Shown here piece after piece: positions 5,992-8,083 of a stretch of DNA of 8,083 nt; within the stretch, counting starts at the first letter, position 1; each line of letters starts with the position of its first letter. Made by a program: the position numbers and the translations under genes. The notes under the pieces are model-generated. The model ran no database searches, was not told the origin of the DNA, and saw nothing but the letters and a program-made list of their open reading frames with translations. The DNA is from DATFWC01 sp045801465. GTDB taxonomy: Bacteria > Pseudomonadota > Alphaproteobacteria > Rhizobiales > Xanthobacteraceae. Location: contig JBJMSU010000093.1 in the NCBI GenBank assembly GCA_045801465.1, forward strand, positions 1-8,083, written 5' to 3'.

Positions 5992-7239
5992 TTGCCACGC
6001 AACGGTAAGCCCATTCTGGTGGTTGGCGGCGGGATCGGCGGGCTCTCCACTGCGCTGGCGCTCGGCCGCAAGGGGTGGCGCGTTCGCGTGCTGGAGCAGA
6101 CGCCGGAACTGGGCGCGATCGGCTACGGGATCCAGCTCGGTCCCAACGTTTTCCCGATGTTCGACCGGCTCGGCATCCGCGATGCCGTGATGGCGCAGAG
6201 CATCGTGCCCGGCGCCTGCCTCATGCTCGATGCGCTCACCGGCGAGGAAATCGTCCGCGTGCCGACCGGAGCCTCGCTGCTGCAGCGGTTCGGGCATCCC
6301 TATATCGTGCTGCACCGGGTGGATCTGCACCATGTGCTCATGGATGCGTGCCGGGTGGTGCCGGCGATCGAGCTCGAATCGTCCACCACCGTCACCGGCG
6401 TGGACGATCTCGGCGATCGCGTGGTGGCCCGCACCGAGCGCGGCGAAACCATCGAAGGCGAAGCGTTGATCGCCGCCGACGGCCTGCGCTCGCGCATCCG
6501 CGCCCAGCTCCTGGACGACGGGGAGCCGCGGCCGATCGGTTACGTGGCGCATCGCACGATGGTTCCCATGGCCGAGGTGACGGCGGATGTGCATCGGACC
6601 GACGTCGTTCTCTGGGGCGGCCCGGGCTTTCACATCGTGCATTATCCGCTGCGGCACGGGACCCTGTTCAACATCGTGGCGGTGTTTCGAACCTCGACCT
6701 ACGCGGAAAAAGGCGACGTCGACGGCTACCGGGCGGAGCTCGCGCGCACCTATCGCGCAGCGCATCCCACCATGAAGGCGCTGCTCGGCATGATGGACCT
6801 GGAACGCCGCTGGCCCATCGGCGATCGCGACCCGGTCCGCCACTGGTGCAAGGGCCGCGTGGCGCTGTTGGGAGACGCCGCGCATCCCACCCTCCAGTCT
6901 TTCGCGCAGGGCGCCTGCATGGCGATCGAGGATGCCGTGTGCCTGGCGGAACTCATTGATTTGGCGCAAGGAGACTGCGCATCGGCGTTTCGGCAATATC
7001 AGGCGGCCCGCCTGCTGCGCACCGCGCGCATCCAGCTCGAGTCGCGATCGATGTGGGAGTTCTACCACCTGGACGGCATCGCCCGCGATGTGCGCAACGA
7101 CACCTGCCGCCGGTGGTCCGAGCAGGACGTGTTTCGCTGCCTCGAATGGATCTACGACGGCTTCACGCTGCCGACCGAGTCCGACACGTCCGCGGCCGCA
7201 CCGGCGCGCGATCGCGCGCTGACCGGCTCCGCCGCCTGA
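5992..7239 (+). CDS. FAD-dependent aromatic hydroxylase, 3-hydroxybenzoate 6-hydroxylase-like
   Basis: This is a 415-residue class A flavoprotein monooxygenase. It uses NAD(P)H and O2 to hydroxylate an aromatic acid; the best-matching subgroup turns 3-hydroxybenzoate into gentisate. The Rossmann motif GGGIGG is at 12-17, followed by IGYGIQLGPNVF (43-54), typical of this subgroup. AADGLRSRIR (161-170) is the second FAD/NADPH motif and GDAAHP (294-299) the third. H214, Y218 and Q302 appear to correspond, one residue shifted, to active-site His213, Tyr217 and Gln301 of Rhodococcus 3-hydroxybenzoate 6-hydroxylase (correspondence from memory, not from an alignment). The late HLDGIARDVRND (359-370) and LEWIYDG (384-390) also match that group. 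Start is TTG at 5992; the in-frame ATG at 5746 would add 82 unrelated residues. Salicylate hydroxylase or a related enzyme is the main alternative, since no gentisate dioxygenase lies nearby. The last 28 or so codons overlap the opposing gene. Confidence 0.87.
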   Translation: MPRNGKPILVVGGGIGGLSTALALGRKGWRVRVLEQTPELGAIGYGIQLGPNVFPMFDRLGIRDAVMAQSIVPGACLMLDALTGEEIVRVPTGASLLQRFGHPYIVLHRVDLHHVLMDACRVVPAIELESSTTVTGVDDLGDRVVARTERGETIEGEALIAADGLRSRIRAQLLDDGEPRPIGYVAHRTMVPMAEVTADVHRTDVVLWGGPGFHIVHYPLRHGTLFNIVAVFRTSTYAEKGDVDGYRAELARTYRAAHPTMKALLGMMDLERRWPIGDRDPVRHWCKGRVALLGDAAHPTLQSFAQGACMAIEDAVCLAELIDLAQGDCASAFRQYQAARLLRTARIQLESRSMWEFYHLDGIARDVRNDTCRRWSEQDVFRCLEWIYDGFTLPTESDTSAAAPARDRALTGSAA

Positions 7240-8030
7240 TCGTTGCGGAACGGCTGCGTCAACAGCCGGTCGAGGCGCAGCTCGCGCCGGTCACGAAAGA
7301 TCGGGATTCCGAGCGTCATGGCCACATGGCCCGCCGCGGGCGCGGACCGGTAGGTGCCGAACAGCCGATCCCACCAGGGCAGATTGAAGCCGAAATTGCT
7401 GTCGGTCTCGCGCCGCTCGATGGAATGGTGCACGCGATGCATATCCGGGGTCACCACCAGCCAGCGCACGATGCGGTCGAGCCGCTCCGGCATGGCCACG
7501 TTGGAATGATTGAACATGGACGTTGCGTTGAGCGCCACTTCGAAGATCACCACCGCGACCGCCGGGATACCGAAAGTCAGCACGGCGGCGATCTTGATCA
7601 GCATCGACAGCAGAATCTCGATCGGATGGAAGCGGCCGCCCGTGGTCACGTCGATATCGAGGTCGGCGTGATGCATGCGATGCAGCCGCCACAGGACCGG
7701 CACGTGATGGAACACCACGTGCTGCGCATAAATGAGGAGGTCGAGGAGAAGAAAGCCAAGGATGGCGGCAAGCCAGCCCGGAGTCGCGAGCATGTTGAGC
7801 AGGCCCCATCCGCGTTCCGCCGCGATCAGCGCCGTGCCGGCCGCCGCCGTCGGGATGATGAGCCGCACCGCCAGCGCATCGACGATGACAATGCCGAGGT
7901 TGCCGGGCCAGCGCGGTTGGCGCCCGACCGACAGCTCCCGCCGCGGCGCCAACAGCTCCCAGGCGGCCATGACGGCGAACACGGCCGCGAAGGCGGCGAG
8001 GCGGACGGCGATTTCGATCGTCGGGTCCAT
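7152..8030 (-). CDS. Sterol desaturase / fatty acid hydroxylase family membrane protein
   Basis: This is a 292-residue integral membrane non-haem di-iron enzyme that would use O2 to hydroxylate or desaturate a lipid-like substrate. The histidine clusters are complete: HVVFHH (104-109), HRMHH (117-121), FNHSN (174-177 region) and HRVHH (198-202), plus the RFHPIE element at 133-138. Membrane segments are at about 6-27, 46-70, 86-107 and 141-168. The tail after about residue 262 (Ala/Ser-rich, low complexity) lies outside the family domain and largely coincides with the overlap with the convergent monooxygenase gene. The ATG at 8030 precedes the first membrane helix. No good ribosome site is visible before it, and Met21 would cut into that helix. 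Substrate unknown: bacterial members act on hopanoids, sterols, carotenoids or acyl chains. An EcfG-like promoter may lie upstream at the window edge. Confidence 0.9.
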   Translation of the reverse strand: MDPTIEIAVRLAAFAAVFAVMAAWELLAPRRELSVGRQPRWPGNLGIVIVDALAVRLIIPTAAAGTALIAAERGWGLLNMLATPGWLAAILGFLLLDLLIYAQHVVFHHVPVLWRLHRMHHADLDIDVTTGGRFHPIEILLSMLIKIAAVLTFGIPAVAVVIFEVALNATSMFNHSNVAMPERLDRIVRWLVVTPDMHRVHHSIERRETDSNFGFNLPWWDRLFGTYRSAPAAGHVAMTLGIPIFRDRRELRLDRLLTQPFRNDQAAEPVSARSRAGAAADVSDSVGSVKPS

Positions 8031-8058
8031 TGGCGGGTCGATCGGGATAGTGGCGCAC

Positions 8059-8083
8059 CACGGATATAAGACTTCGGCGTTCC
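8059..8083 (-). promoter_or_regulatory. Possible EcfG-type promoter at the window edge
   Basis: On the minus strand GGAAC (8079-8083), a 16-nt spacer and CGTG (8059-8062) match GGAAC-N16/17-CGTT except for the last base. A start near 8052 would leave a leader of about 21 nt before the ATG at 8030. The exact -35 and good spacing are in its favour; the imperfect -10 and short motif are against. Confidence 0.28.

Overview
The window is high-GC DNA with tightly packed genes and codons that strongly favour G or C in third position. The protein families are typical of a soil or rhizosphere alphaproteobacterium of the Hyphomicrobiales (Bradyrhizobium/Rhodopseudomonas-like). That placement is an inference from gene content and style; no rRNA, tRNA or marker gene is present. 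I see no CRISPR array, insertion sequence, phage gene or integrase.

Layout. The minus strand carries five genes, from right to left: a secreted single-Cache sensor protein (4552-5025), a methyl-accepting chemotaxis protein (2781-4484), an HpaB-type flavin-dependent phenol hydroxylase (917-2485), its HpaC-like flavin reductase (359-910), and a 56-residue Gln/Lys/Glu/Gly-rich hydrophilic protein (98-268). The Cache gene and the chemoreceptor are 67 bp apart and probably one operon. The hydroxylase and reductase are 6 bp apart, with the reductase ribosome site overlapping the hydroxylase stop codon. A 556-bp stretch (5026-5581), lower in GC in part and without a convincing gene, precedes the plus-strand genes. 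These are a 49-residue single-span membrane protein (5582-5731) and an FAD-dependent aromatic hydroxylase most like 3-hydroxybenzoate 6-hydroxylase (5992-7239, TTG start). A minus-strand sterol desaturase/fatty acid hydroxylase family di-iron membrane protein (7152-8030) converges on that gene, and the two coding regions overlap by 88 bp.

How the genes may work together. Two flavin systems that hydroxylate aromatic rings flank a chemoreceptor with its own secreted ligand-binding protein. This suits an organism that senses and degrades plant- or lignin-derived aromatics, but no ring-cleavage gene is present, so pathway assignments remain open. Two sites resembling promoters of the alphaproteobacterial general-stress sigma factor EcfG lie upstream of the small hydrophilic protein and of the sterol-desaturase-family gene.

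I did not find a clear new defence or mobile system. The observations most worth checking are the stress-type promoter with its hydrophilin-like gene, the secreted Cache/chemoreceptor pair, the symmetrical site over the hydroxylase promoter, and the unrecognised 49-residue membrane protein.
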